Positions 18,140-29,100 of a stretch of 64,000 nucleotides of DNA are shown one piece after another. The notes under the pieces were generated by a model, which was not told where the DNA came from, ran no database searches, and saw only the letters and a list, made by a program, of their open reading frames with translations. The stretch spans positions 86,534-150,533 of the forward strand of contig CAMVJU010000003.1 in the NCBI GenBank assembly GCA_947167935.1, read 5' to 3'. The number at the start of each line of letters is the position of its first letter. Positions within the stretch are counted from its first letter, which is position 1. A program made the translations under genes and the position numbers. The stretch comes from an uncultured Prevotellaceae bacterium (GTDB taxonomy: Bacteria > Bacteroidota > Bacteroidia > Bacteroidales > Bacteroidaceae).

Positions 18140-19162
18140 TTATAGTCTCATGCCCAGGAAGGCACGGGCACGCCATTTGTTCTGGTTGACGACTATGACA
18201 TTATCGTCGAAGACTGAGTTGTTCATGACGAGGGTGGCACCAGCAAAGTAGCGGGGCGAGAAGTTGCGGACGATGGCAACCCGCTCGTTGAAAATCATGT
18301 TGAAGCGCATGCGCTGGGCCCACTTACGCTCGCCGTTCACGGTGAAGTTGTTGCGGTTGTAGACCACGAAGGTGGGGAGCATGGAGAAGTGGAGCAGCCA
18401 CTTCTTGCCAATGACCCAGTTGTAGCCGTAGCCGCCGCCGATGCCGAAATGGCCGATGTAGATGCGCGTGTCGGGGGCATCGGGATTCCTCGCTTTCAAG
18501 GCGTCGTTGGTCTCGATGCTGCCTCCTTGATAGCTGATGCCCGCCAGCCACGAGCCTGCCGAGCGGCGCTGGATATAGCTCTGGGTGAAAGCGGCAGGAA
18601 AGGAGAAGCGGCGATGGTTGAAGGTGTAGTAGCCCGCCAGGTTGATGACCTTCAGCGTGACATCGCCCGACTCCAAGCGGCTGTCATTATCGCCACGCTC
18701 AATGTCGCCTGCCAACGACTCCGACCGCTGGTAGCTGAAATCGAGGCTCAGCTTGCTGCTATAGTAGTTGAGATTGAACTCATAGTCCTTATAGATGCCA
18801 CTCCATTTGTAGGGGTTGATGGCCATTCCGATGCCTATTCCACGGTAGATTCCGGCTATGGAGAAAGTCGTCTTATGGCTGGTGCTGAGGTCGGCCCTGC
18901 AATAGGTGTCATTCACCGTTCCCTTTGCATGGAAGTCGTTGCCTGTCTGGTTCATCCTCACTTTCAGCGTCAGGCGTCCCTCAGGTCTGACAACGTAGTT
19001 GGTGTCGTAGGGTATCTTGTAGTATCGGGCAGCAAGGGCACTATCCACCCGCGACATCATCTGCTGGTCGCGACTCTGGGCTGCAATTTGTTCGGAATTT
19101 TGCGCCCGTACGCCCAAGGCAAACATTATAGCGGTAACGATAACCAATGGAATATGTTTCAT
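18140..19162 (-). CDS. DUF4421-type outer-membrane protein
   Basis: Signal peptide; YKIPYDTNYVVRPEGRLTLKVRMNQTG; beta-barrel-like alternation. Confidence 0.75.
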   Translation of the reverse strand: MKHIPLVIVTAIMFALGVRAQNSEQIAAQSRDQQMMSRVDSALAARYYKIPYDTNYVVRPEGRLTLKVRMNQTGNDFHAKGTVNDTYCRADLSTSHKTTFSIAGIYRGIGIGMAINPYKWSGIYKDYEFNLNYYSSKLSLDFSYQRSESLAGDIERGDNDSRLESGDVTLKVINLAGYYTFNHRRFSFPAAFTQSYIQRRSAGSWLAGISYQGGSIETNDALKARNPDAPDTRIYIGHFGIGGGYGYNWVIGKKWLLHFSMLPTFVVYNRNNFTVNGERKWAQRMRFNMIFNERVAIVRNFSPRYFAGATLVMNNSVFDDNVIVVNQNKWRARAFLGMRL

Positions 19163-19241
19163 CTCTGTTTCTCAATAACTATGCATTTTCATATTTCCTT
19201 GCCAGCCGGAACTGATGGCGGTAGACGAGGCAGGCCCCTTT

Positions 19242-20102
19242 TCAGGGTACTATTTTCTTCTTCCCTTCATCGATGATAACACCATGTGTTGTTTTGTCGG
19301 CTGGAGTGCCGTCGAGGCGATAGATGCGGGCTGACTGCTGCGGGCTGACGTTCAAAGTACGGACTTCTGTTGTCTGCCCTGTCTTTTCTGCATACTCGGC
19401 ACGGGCTTTCTTCATCTGCTCGAGGAAACGCTCACTAGTGTGCAGACGGGCGTAGGCGGCGGAGGCTGCCAGACGGGCGGCATCGGTGTCGCTCTGCCAG
19501 TGGGCACCCACCACCAGACGGTTCTCGCCATAGCGGTAGCCACGGGCAAGGATCTCGGTGGCGCGGTCGGGGTTGATTTCCGTCATCAGCAGGGCCGCGC
19601 TCCATCCCAGCAGGGTATGGCCGGAGGGGAAGGAGCCGTTCTTTCGCAGGGCCTCCTCATCCTCGGGAGTCAGCGTCGGCTCGTTGAACACCATGAAGGG
19701 GCGGCGGCGCATGTACTCCCGCTTGGGCTTGGTGCAGATGCTGTCGCACGTGGCCGTGCCTTCGAGCAGCACCTTATAGATTTCGGGCGTCTCCTCCTGA
19801 CTGATCTTCATACCGAAGGCTTCCTCAAACTCGGCCAGTATGGTGGGCAGCCCATAGACGGCATCGCGTTCAGCCTGGGCGGCCCGCTCGGGGTCCTTGC
19901 GCATCTCCTTGCCCCAGTAGTAGCGGGCCACGTCGTTCATGAAGGCCACCGACGTGCTGTCGGGCGGCCCGGGCAGGAACACCATCATGTCGGGCATCTC
20001 GCCCTGGGTGAAATATGCATCCACAACCGGCAGCTCTTCCTGAGCATTCACACCCATTGCAGCCATCATGGCGGCTGCGGCCAGCAATAGCGTCTTTTTC
20101 AT
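19242..20102 (-). CDS. Class A (PhoN-like) PAP2 acid phosphatase with C-terminal secretion-type tail
   Basis: GSFPSGHTLLGWSAALLM, RLVVGAHWQSDTDAARL; tail IYRLDGTPADKTTHGVIIDEGKKKIV. Confidence 0.88.
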   Translation of the reverse strand: MKKTLLLAAAAMMAAMGVNAQEELPVVDAYFTQGEMPDMMVFLPGPPDSTSVAFMNDVARYYWGKEMRKDPERAAQAERDAVYGLPTILAEFEEAFGMKISQEETPEIYKVLLEGTATCDSICTKPKREYMRRRPFMVFNEPTLTPEDEEALRKNGSFPSGHTLLGWSAALLMTEINPDRATEILARGYRYGENRLVVGAHWQSDTDAARLAASAAYARLHTSERFLEQMKKARAEYAEKTGQTTEVRTLNVSPQQSARIYRLDGTPADKTTHGVIIDEGKKKIVP

Positions 20103-20144
20103 TATGCAATATTTTTTTTCAACTGTTTGACTGGGAAAATGAAA

Positions 20145-23100
20145 TTACTTTTTTGTTTTAATGACTACGGTTTCACCACGATGGATATAGATGCCCGGCT
20201 GTATGGGTCGGCGACCTATCTTGAAGCCCTGCAGGGTGTACCATTCGGTGTCATCGTCGGCAGAAACGCTGACAGTATGTATGCCCTGCGAGACTTTGTC
20301 CAAGTCTAACACGTATGGCTGTTCCAGTGTTCCGTAGGCACCGTCGCTGACAAAGTATTTCTCGTTCTCTATTACGTACTCCTGGCCATTGTGATAGACA
20401 CGCAGCTCGATGGTGGCATCCTTGTCATCAGCCGACGAACCCATGACGGTGAGGAAGTAGTAGCCGCCGCTGAATCCTATGGCTCCGCGGCACTCGCCAT
20501 TGATAAAGGCTCCTACCTCGGCATCCTCAATGCGCTCGTTGTTTTTCTCCACGACGGTAATGAATGCCATATTGTCGGGGAACTGGCTGTCATCGACCGG
20601 AGTGTAGTGAGAGGTGAGGGGCGAGGGGCGAGAGGACAACCTGCGGCCGTGGGCAGTACCGGCAAATGTTCGCGGATAGTGGAACGTCTTGGCGGTTGCC
20701 GCCTTCGACTCGTAGATGTAGCCCTCGCCAGGCACAATGCTCTCCAAGATTCCCTCCCAGGTACCACGGCTGCCGAAGATGGCGTAGGCACGGCGGCTCT
20801 TCACCATGTCGCCCACCTCGGGCCGCAGGTCGGCAAAGGCCTCATCAAGCGACATGACGTTGCCTGACAATGTGCCAATCCAGTTGTATCCATTTCGAAT
20901 GGTCTGTGCACGCTCTGCTACGTCGATAGTTTTGCCAAAAATGTCGAGCGAGGTGTTCGACGACACCTGTACCTTATACATGTTACCGGGTTCCATGTCT
21001 GTCAGTGTTCCGTCGACCTTGCTGCCGTCGCTGGCTACCGAGGCAAAAGCCGTCTTGCCCTTGACAATCTGGAACTTCTTCAAATCCTTCGAGGCCTTAG
21101 GCAGGATATCTCTGATAGCCGTCGACTCGGGCTGCACATAGAGGGACATCCATGTCCATCCCTTGGGCAGCGAAACGGTCTGCAGCACATTGTCTGTAGA
21201 GCGGAATGCCACAGGATTGTCGTAGGTGCCGATGATAGCATCGGGTGTGTACATCAGGTTGGTGCTCTTCTCACCGTCAGGCATGGTGAGCTCCACGATG
21301 GGATAGATGATACCCGTCGTCGCATCGTACATCTTGAACGTCAGGTTACGCTGGCCAGTGCTTAGGTCGGTGGGTGCGGCACCATAGACGATCATGTCCA
21401 CATAGTAGGCATCGCGGGTGCTGACATACTTTGGACGTGCCACGCCACAGCAGAGTCCCATGTCGTCGAAGGCAGCAACCACTGACTCAGTGTATTCGCA
21501 AATCTTATCGTCGATGTACACCTGTCCCGTCAGGGTCATGTTGCTCTCATAGCGGTCTTCATCGACGGCCCATTCGGGTTCGTCGCCCTCAACGGTGATA
21601 TTGCACTGCTGTACGCGGCGGATGCCCAGATGGTCGGTAAGGTAGACATAGACCACGTACTTACCTACGGGAACCATCTTTCCTATGTAGAACTCGAGGT
21701 AGTCCTGGTCGTTCTCAATCGTTCCGATAGGCTTGTCGACGGTCATCCATGTGGGCAGACCGCTGATTTCGTAGCTCTGCGGCTGTCCTGTCCTGTTATA
21801 GATGGGAATGATGTATGAAAGCTCTTCGTTCCACTTCTTGTAGTGTGTTGTAGGAAAGAGCTGCTGGTTGCCATTCCTCCAGTCGACGCTGGCGAAGTCG
21901 GCATGGAACATCCACTCGGCTGTCTCGGAGTTGTTGCCGTGCTCGTCTTTGATAAAGTCAACCTTGGCCACGAAGTCGTTGCCATCCATCAGCGGCAGCG
22001 AGGTGTCGGGGAAGCTGAAGTAGACCTGGTCGGCAGAAACCGTGAAGTTGAACTGCGTGTCTTCCATGCGCAACCTCGTGGAGCCAGGCTTCAGGGCAGG
22101 AGCGTTGAGGGCCTGTGTCGGGGATTGACTATTGGCAATCTTCAGTTGCGAGTCTTTCTGACCGAAGTTGGCGGTAGAGAAGGTGGTTATCACAGTGCCC
22201 TGCTCGTTGCGGTTGATTTCCTCCATGGGGAAGTAGCCCACCAATCCGGGATAGCTGTTGTCCATGCGCTCGTACATACGCTTGCTGATGAGGGCTCCGT
22301 CGAGGGCAGCGCCCCAGATACGAATTTCGTCGACATCGCCCGTGAAGCGGTTGATCTCCGCATCGCCATCATAGGCACCGCCAATTGTCAGGTAGTGTGA
22401 GCTGAAGCCGGGCACGCTGGCTTCGGGCAGCACCTTCACCGCCTGTCCATCGATGTAGGCAATGGCACTGGTGCCGCGACGCACGTTGAAGGCCAGGTGA
22501 TGCCAGTTGCCGTCGCAGTAGTTATTGTCACTCAGTGTGATTTCGTTATTGGTGGTTGTCAGAATCAGCTTCCCGTCGCTGAATCCGATGACGGTATTTT
22601 CCACCGACACTAGGGTGGCAGCATCGTTGTTGTCGGCCTCATCGCCGCGGAACCACATCTCGAAGGCGAAGTTATCGGTCTTTGCAGGATTGAAGGTCGA
22701 GATGTCAACCTTCAGCGGGCTGCCCTCTTCGCCTGAGAGGTGGGCGGCGCGATTCTCGTTGTTGATATACCAGCTCTCGCTATCCATGTGCATGTGGCGC
22801 GAACGGGCCAGGTCGGTGATTTGCGTGCCGTGGCCTTCGTCCATACGCCAATAGCCCACGAGTCCTGGTGTGTAGGATGCCCGCTTCTCGAGTCGCTTCT
22901 CATAGAGTTCAGTAGCTGTCACTTCGGAGTTCCAGATAGAGAGGCCGGCAATCATTCCCGTCATGCCGTCGCCACCGATGCCCAGCTTGCCATGACTGCT
23001 GAGATCTTTTGCAATGACGTTCTCGCCCACATAGATGGGCTTTTTATCATTGGCCGTGGCATAGAGCATGGTGATGCGGTTCTCGGGATTGTCGGCATCC

Positions 23101-26100
23101 TTGCGGTCATAGTTCAGCGCCATGTATACCCATTGGTTGTCGGGAATCCTAGTATTGGTATCATAGACAGCATCTTCGTTGCCGATGCGTGCCCGCAGCA
23201 TACCGTCGTCATGGGTTGAGAGCGAAAGCAGGTTGTCGTCGGTGCCCACGCTGACGATGGTGCCGTCGCCCTGGCGGTAGAACCACAGGTCGAAGGCATA
23301 GTCATAGTTCGCCAGGTCGTACATAGCATCGGTCTCGATGCGCTTGCCGTTGAGCTGTGCTGCCACATCGGGCGCACTCGTAGCCACAGCATTGTTCAGG
23401 CCGCCCTCGATGCGGAAGTTGTCGCTCTTGCTCAGCGAGTTGCCGTTGAGCACCTCGTTGAAGCGTATGTGCATGTTGTTGCGGTTCATATAGGTCAGCC
23501 AGCCGTCCTCGGGACTTACCATGCCCAGGATCTTCGGGCCGTGGGTGTCCTGCGTCACCTCGATGATGTTGCTCTCGTAGGTCACATCGTCGTTGCCATA
23601 CTTGCCGAAGGTCTGAGCCTGCAGCTCGTAGAGGCCGTCCTCGGCAAAGGCTACCGAGTCTGCAAACTGGCTGCCTTGTGGCATGGGCTCGTAACCCATC
23701 GTGAGCAGGCTGTCGACGGTGGTCCATTGCTTGACAACGTTCCACGTGTCGGTGCCCTTGCGGCGGAAGCGCAGGCGGATGCCCTGCAGGTTTTTGTCCT
23801 GACGGTCGAGGTTGTACATCTTGGCAATGATGCCGCCATTGTCCTTCAGGTATTCCTGGTTGAGCACGGTGTGATCGACAGCCAGGTCGACATGGGCCGA
23901 CGACGGCACGAAGTGTACGCGAAGCGTCACCTTGTCGCTTTCGATGCTCGGGTCTTTCTCGGACTTCAGCTGCACAACGATGTCTTCGTAGTCAATGATG
24001 CTCGGGTCACTCTGACGTACGATGAGGGTCTTCTCGACGGTCTCGCCGCCCTTCATCTTGATGAGTCGTCCGTCCTTGCCGTTGCTCAGCACGGCCCCGT
24101 CGACCAAGAGGATAGCGCCATTGGGATTGCTGCCTTCCTTCACCTGCAGCACGTAGTTGCAGATGTCGTTGGTCTCGCTCTGGTTCGACAGCTGCAGCAC
24201 GAACTTCGCATCGCTGCCAGTAGGCACGTCGGTCAGCTCGCTGCTGCCCTTCACCTTCAGCTGCGGGTTCTCCACCTTCATCGTAGCCTCGTTGAGCTGT
24301 GTTCCCTTCTGGTAGAACTTGGTGTAGCTGGCACCCTCATACGGGTTGACGGTCTGTCCGCCACGTGTGCGGAAGATGGGGCCCCATCCTGCAGGCGACT
24401 TGTAGACATCGACCGAGAGGGCCGTGCGCACGTCGCCGTCGCTCATTGTCCATGCCACGGTACTCGTCCTCGTTGTGAGCGTGTCATTGCTATAGCCGGT
24501 GCCAGAGTTGTCGGTGTAGTTGAACAGTACATTGAAACCGGCATCATTCACCAGCGGACCATATTTATTGTCTATAGACACGGTGTGCGTGTAGCTGTGA
24601 GAGTGCGTATAGCCTTTCTTCGTCGAGTTCTCTGTTGTCTGGCTTATCTTGGTTCCACTGGCAATTGAATAGTTGTCGATGAAACAGTCATTATCATTGA
24701 AGGCAGTGAGTTTGTCTTCCTCATTATCGGCAATACGCTGTTTCCACAACCTGATCTGGTTGATGGCGTATTCCACCTCGTCTTTTGCATCCTTGCTCTC
24801 TGTGCCGTCTATCATGCGATAGCTGGGGTAGCCGTTTGCGGCAGCCATCTGATCGGAAGTCCAGTAGTCGCGGTCGCCGTTGGTGTGTCCGTACTCCTCA
24901 TCCTCAGGCGTATACTTAGTGTAGTACATCACCTTGCCAGGCACCACTGGTGTATTACTTAAATCCCAGTGGTTGCCTGTGATGTGACCTTCTTCCAACT
25001 TAGTGCGGATTATCTCTTCCCAGTTGGGTATGAGTGTGTTGAGAATATAGGCCTGCGGATAGACGAAAGTAGTTCCAAAGCTCTGACTGACGGTGATGCC
25101 GCTCTTCTCTTCAAGCTTAAAGGTGCCGTCTTCCTGCTTGAAGAGGCCGAGGATGCGGCCTTTGCTGAAGAGCAGGTTGGTGGCGCGTCCGACATAGGTG
25201 TCACCACCTTCGGGTGCGAAACTCATGGTTGCAAGGTCTATGACCATCGAGCTGGGCGTGGTCATCTGTTCGCTCACCGTGTAGGAATGGTCGTCAACTT
25301 CCGTGTCTTTGTCCGAGTAGGTGTCATAACCTGTTACCGTTTGCTGGGAGACGAACTTGAATTTCGACTTGGCCATCACCGCAAATCCCAACACCTCGCC
25401 TGAGACAATCTCCCAAGTTGGTGTTTCGCTCAAGTAGAAACCGCCGCCATCTTTTTCGCTGGAATTGTTGTAAACCTCCGTGTGAGCGTATGAGGTGAGC
25501 GTCTTTTGGGTGGCAGATGCCACAGAGGTGGAACCTGGCGGACGGCGGATCACCATGTTGACATCGTCAGGACCGCTCGTCACGAAGTTTGTGCCGGAGC
25601 CGATGCTACCCAACAAGATCAGGTCGAGCGCTTCGGTCTTTGAGTTGGGTGCCTGCCACATGGTGGTGCGTCCGTCAATTTTCACACCGATGCTGAGGTT
25701 ACGCAGGTTGCCTGCGGCCAGGTTGGGGAATCCGCCATCCCACTGATAGGCGATGTGTCCTGTGGAGTCGGGCACAACTTGGATGTTCAGGGTGGTGTAG
25801 GCCTCGCCCACCTCTACTTCCTCACCATTGATGGTGGCTTTCTCGGCAAAGATGGTAGTGGTGGCACTGGCATCGTTCATGATGGTGAACACGGCATCCC
25901 GTGGAATCTCCTTGTATTCCTTCTTGGTGTCAAGGTTGGTGTATTGTTCAGAGACGCTGATGTCGAAATCGTATAGCTTATCCTGCTGGAACAGCGGATA
26001 TTGGTAGACGTATTCATAGCCGTTCGAGGTGTATTTCACCACCTGTACAGAATCTAGGCTGTTATCAAGGTTGGTGACACCAATCTTGTGCTCGCCGAAG

Positions 26101-29100
26101 GCACCGTTCTTCATGCCTTGCTGCACAACATTGATGGTAGGATTGGAGCGATACTGTCGGATCATCTTTGCACTATACAGGTATTCCGACTTAACGTTAT
26201 CAACCACCATCGAGTCTTTCTTCATCTTTTCCTCGATGGCGTTGGTGGCATCAATCATTGGCAGGTTCTGGGCAAAGACCGGCTCATTGTCGTATTCGGT
26301 GCCGCCCACGAACTTGATGCTTTCCACCTTGTACTTCAGCGGGGGCAGCATGGCTGAGAACTCACCCGTCTTCTCATCGGTCGTGATATAAATGAAATAG
26401 GTGTCGTCGTGGTCGCCACCGGCACGGTAGGCCGTGCTCTGGATTCTGTCGGTGGCACTCTGCACGGGGATGTTCTCAGTGCCGAAGGTGCCGTCGCCGT
26501 GGCTGTCGACAATATAGTTGAACGAGCATTGCGACTCCTTGCCCAAGCTGAGCTTGATGGTGGCCTTACCCAGGCGGTTCACGCTGCGGTTGAAGCCTAC
26601 GGGCTCGTTCAGGTCGGTGAAGCCGCCGTTGATACGGCCGGTGACGTTGACCAGCGTGGAGTCGACGAAGTTGACGGTCTCGGCACGCTTGAAGTCGTAG
26701 GTCGAGCCATCGAGCGGGAACGAGGTGAACTTGTGTCCGTTCATGTAGCACTCTATCAGGTGTTTGCCGATAGGCACGGCAATCTCGAACTCGCCGTTGG
26801 CATCGCTGTACACGCCCTCTTTCGCCTGTACCAGCGAGCCGTCGATCATAAACTGGACGCTATCCACGGGAATGTTAGTGTTCAGGTAGGTCACCTTACC
26901 ACGTACGGGGAATGACGACACGTCGGTGAAGTCGTAGCTGTTGAGCGTCAGGCTGCCGTTGCCGATGAAGCCGTTGCGCGACAGGGGCGAGAACTCGTGG
27001 ATGCCGCGAGTCGGCGTGATGGTGTAGGTGGAGCCACTGCCCACGAAGGGTATGCCGCGGATGATGTACTCACCGTTCTCGTTGGTCACGGCATAGCGCG
27101 ACAGCTGGTTGTCGACGGGCACGATACTGGATGCAGAGATGTTGTTGCCCACCTTGGCATGACGGCCATTCGGCATGTCGTTGGCGTAGGATGCATCGAA
27201 GACGTAGCGGCTCAGCCCTTCGTCCAAAGGCCAGTAGAGTGCCAAGCCCTGCTCACGGCCGTTCAGCACGCGGTCGGTATAGTTGTCTTTCTCCTTGTCG
27301 GTCAATATGTGATTCCATACACGTACCTCGGCAAGGTTGCCACGGAAAGCCTCGTCAGTCTCCAGGTATTTGCAACCGCCCACAGAGAACGGCAGTGTGG
27401 TTTCACTACCAACCACCTCAGTAATCATATTGGGGAAGTAGTTCTTCTTTCCGAAATCGGTAGATAGGTTATAAGCGGTCAAGACAGTCTCCTGGGAGGT
27501 TCCATCGGGCATATACATGCAAATGCCGTTGTAGATATAGCAGCCATCGGGAATCTCACCCTTCTGATTTTCCACGAAGTGGTGTTGCTTGTCAGAGACA
27601 TGGTCACCAGTTCCTATCAGCTTGAAATTGTCATCGACCGACAACGAAATGCTCTCGCCCGAATACTGGCAGCCAACCAGCGAATAGATGCCGGAAGGAA
27701 TGGTCAGGCCTGAGTCGTACAACGATCCTGTCCATGAGTGATCAATGTACTCTACTGGCTCAGGAAGCTGTATGGTCTTTGAAAAAGCACGGTACCAGAG
27801 GTAGTGTGATGATGTGCTCCACCATCCAGCACTGACCTGTTCGTAGCCATCGGCGTACATCTTGTCATTGTTTGCGTTCTTGTCATCGCTGGTACAGAAC
27901 ACCCAGGTCTGATACTCATCGCTATAGTAGGACTCCGACCCGCCGTCATTGATAGCCGTGTCGTCCTCAATAAAGACCTTGATGGCTTTGTATTCTGATA
28001 TGATCTTTTCTGATTTCGTGATGGGTCCCGTCTTCTCATAAAGAAGTTTGTAGCCATCGCCTTGCCGGCTGCCTAAGAGAAGACGTCCGAGACCAGGAAT
28101 CTCACCAATGACGGCTCCCTCGCTGAGTCCGCCATCAGGACGCACAAACATCTGCACGGTGTAGTCCTTGTCGCTGCCGAATACCTTGGCCATCTCGGCA
28201 CTGTCTGCCTCCCATGCAATACCCGTCGAGGCGCCATCGACATACTGCGAGGCACCCTTCACCACGTTGTCATCGCCGGTATTCGAGGGACGCAGCGAGA
28301 GACGCACGTCCTCGACAGCCGAACCCGAGCCGAAGGTGACACGGCCCGAGATGACACCGCGTGCCTGACAGAAGCCCACGTCGTAGAGGGTGTTCTGCAG
28401 CGTGTTGCCGCTGTATACCTCAATCTTGTACTCGTAGTAGTAGCCTGGCTGTACGGTGTTGTCCTCGTAGGTGTAGAGTTCCGATGTGCCATTGGCAGTA
28501 TGGATGCGCATAAACTCGCTGCTGCTGTTGACATAGCGGCGCGAAAGGACGTAGGTGCTGTTTTCCGAACCTATCTGGTTGGCAGTCCACGACAGGCGCA
28601 CTGTAGCATCGTGCGTGCCCTTCGTGGCCTCAAAAGTCTTCACCTGGGAGCCGGAAAGCAGACCCGCATAGACGGCATCGCTCTCAAAATGATACTTGTC
28701 GTTGACCAGCGACAGGCGCACCTTGTACTGATAGCGCGTGGAGACGTTGGGTAGGTCACTATCGACAAACGACAGCGAGGCGCCGGCTGCAGGCTGGGCA
28801 TCGCCGGTGACGCTGCCATACTCAGTCCAGTCGCCTTCCTCGGTAGTTTTGCGCAACACCTTGAAGTTGACGGTAGCGGCCTCGGTCGGCACACGGGAAT
28901 ACTGCCAGGTGAGCTTCACTTTATCGGTCACACTGATATCCTGCTGCAGGGTGTGGATTGCCATGCTGGGAGCGGTGCTCATACCGTCGGAGATGCTGTA
29001 ACCCAGCTTGGCCAGCAGGGCGTCGTCAGGACTGTTCAACATGCCTGAGTTGATGCTCTTGCCTATCCAGTCCTTGGGCACATTGAGCACCATATACTTG

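Noticed and set aside
23469-24668. 399-aa + strand ORF opposite the giant gene
   Set aside because: Shadow ORF of a coding region; V/A/H/L-rich with no domain signature.
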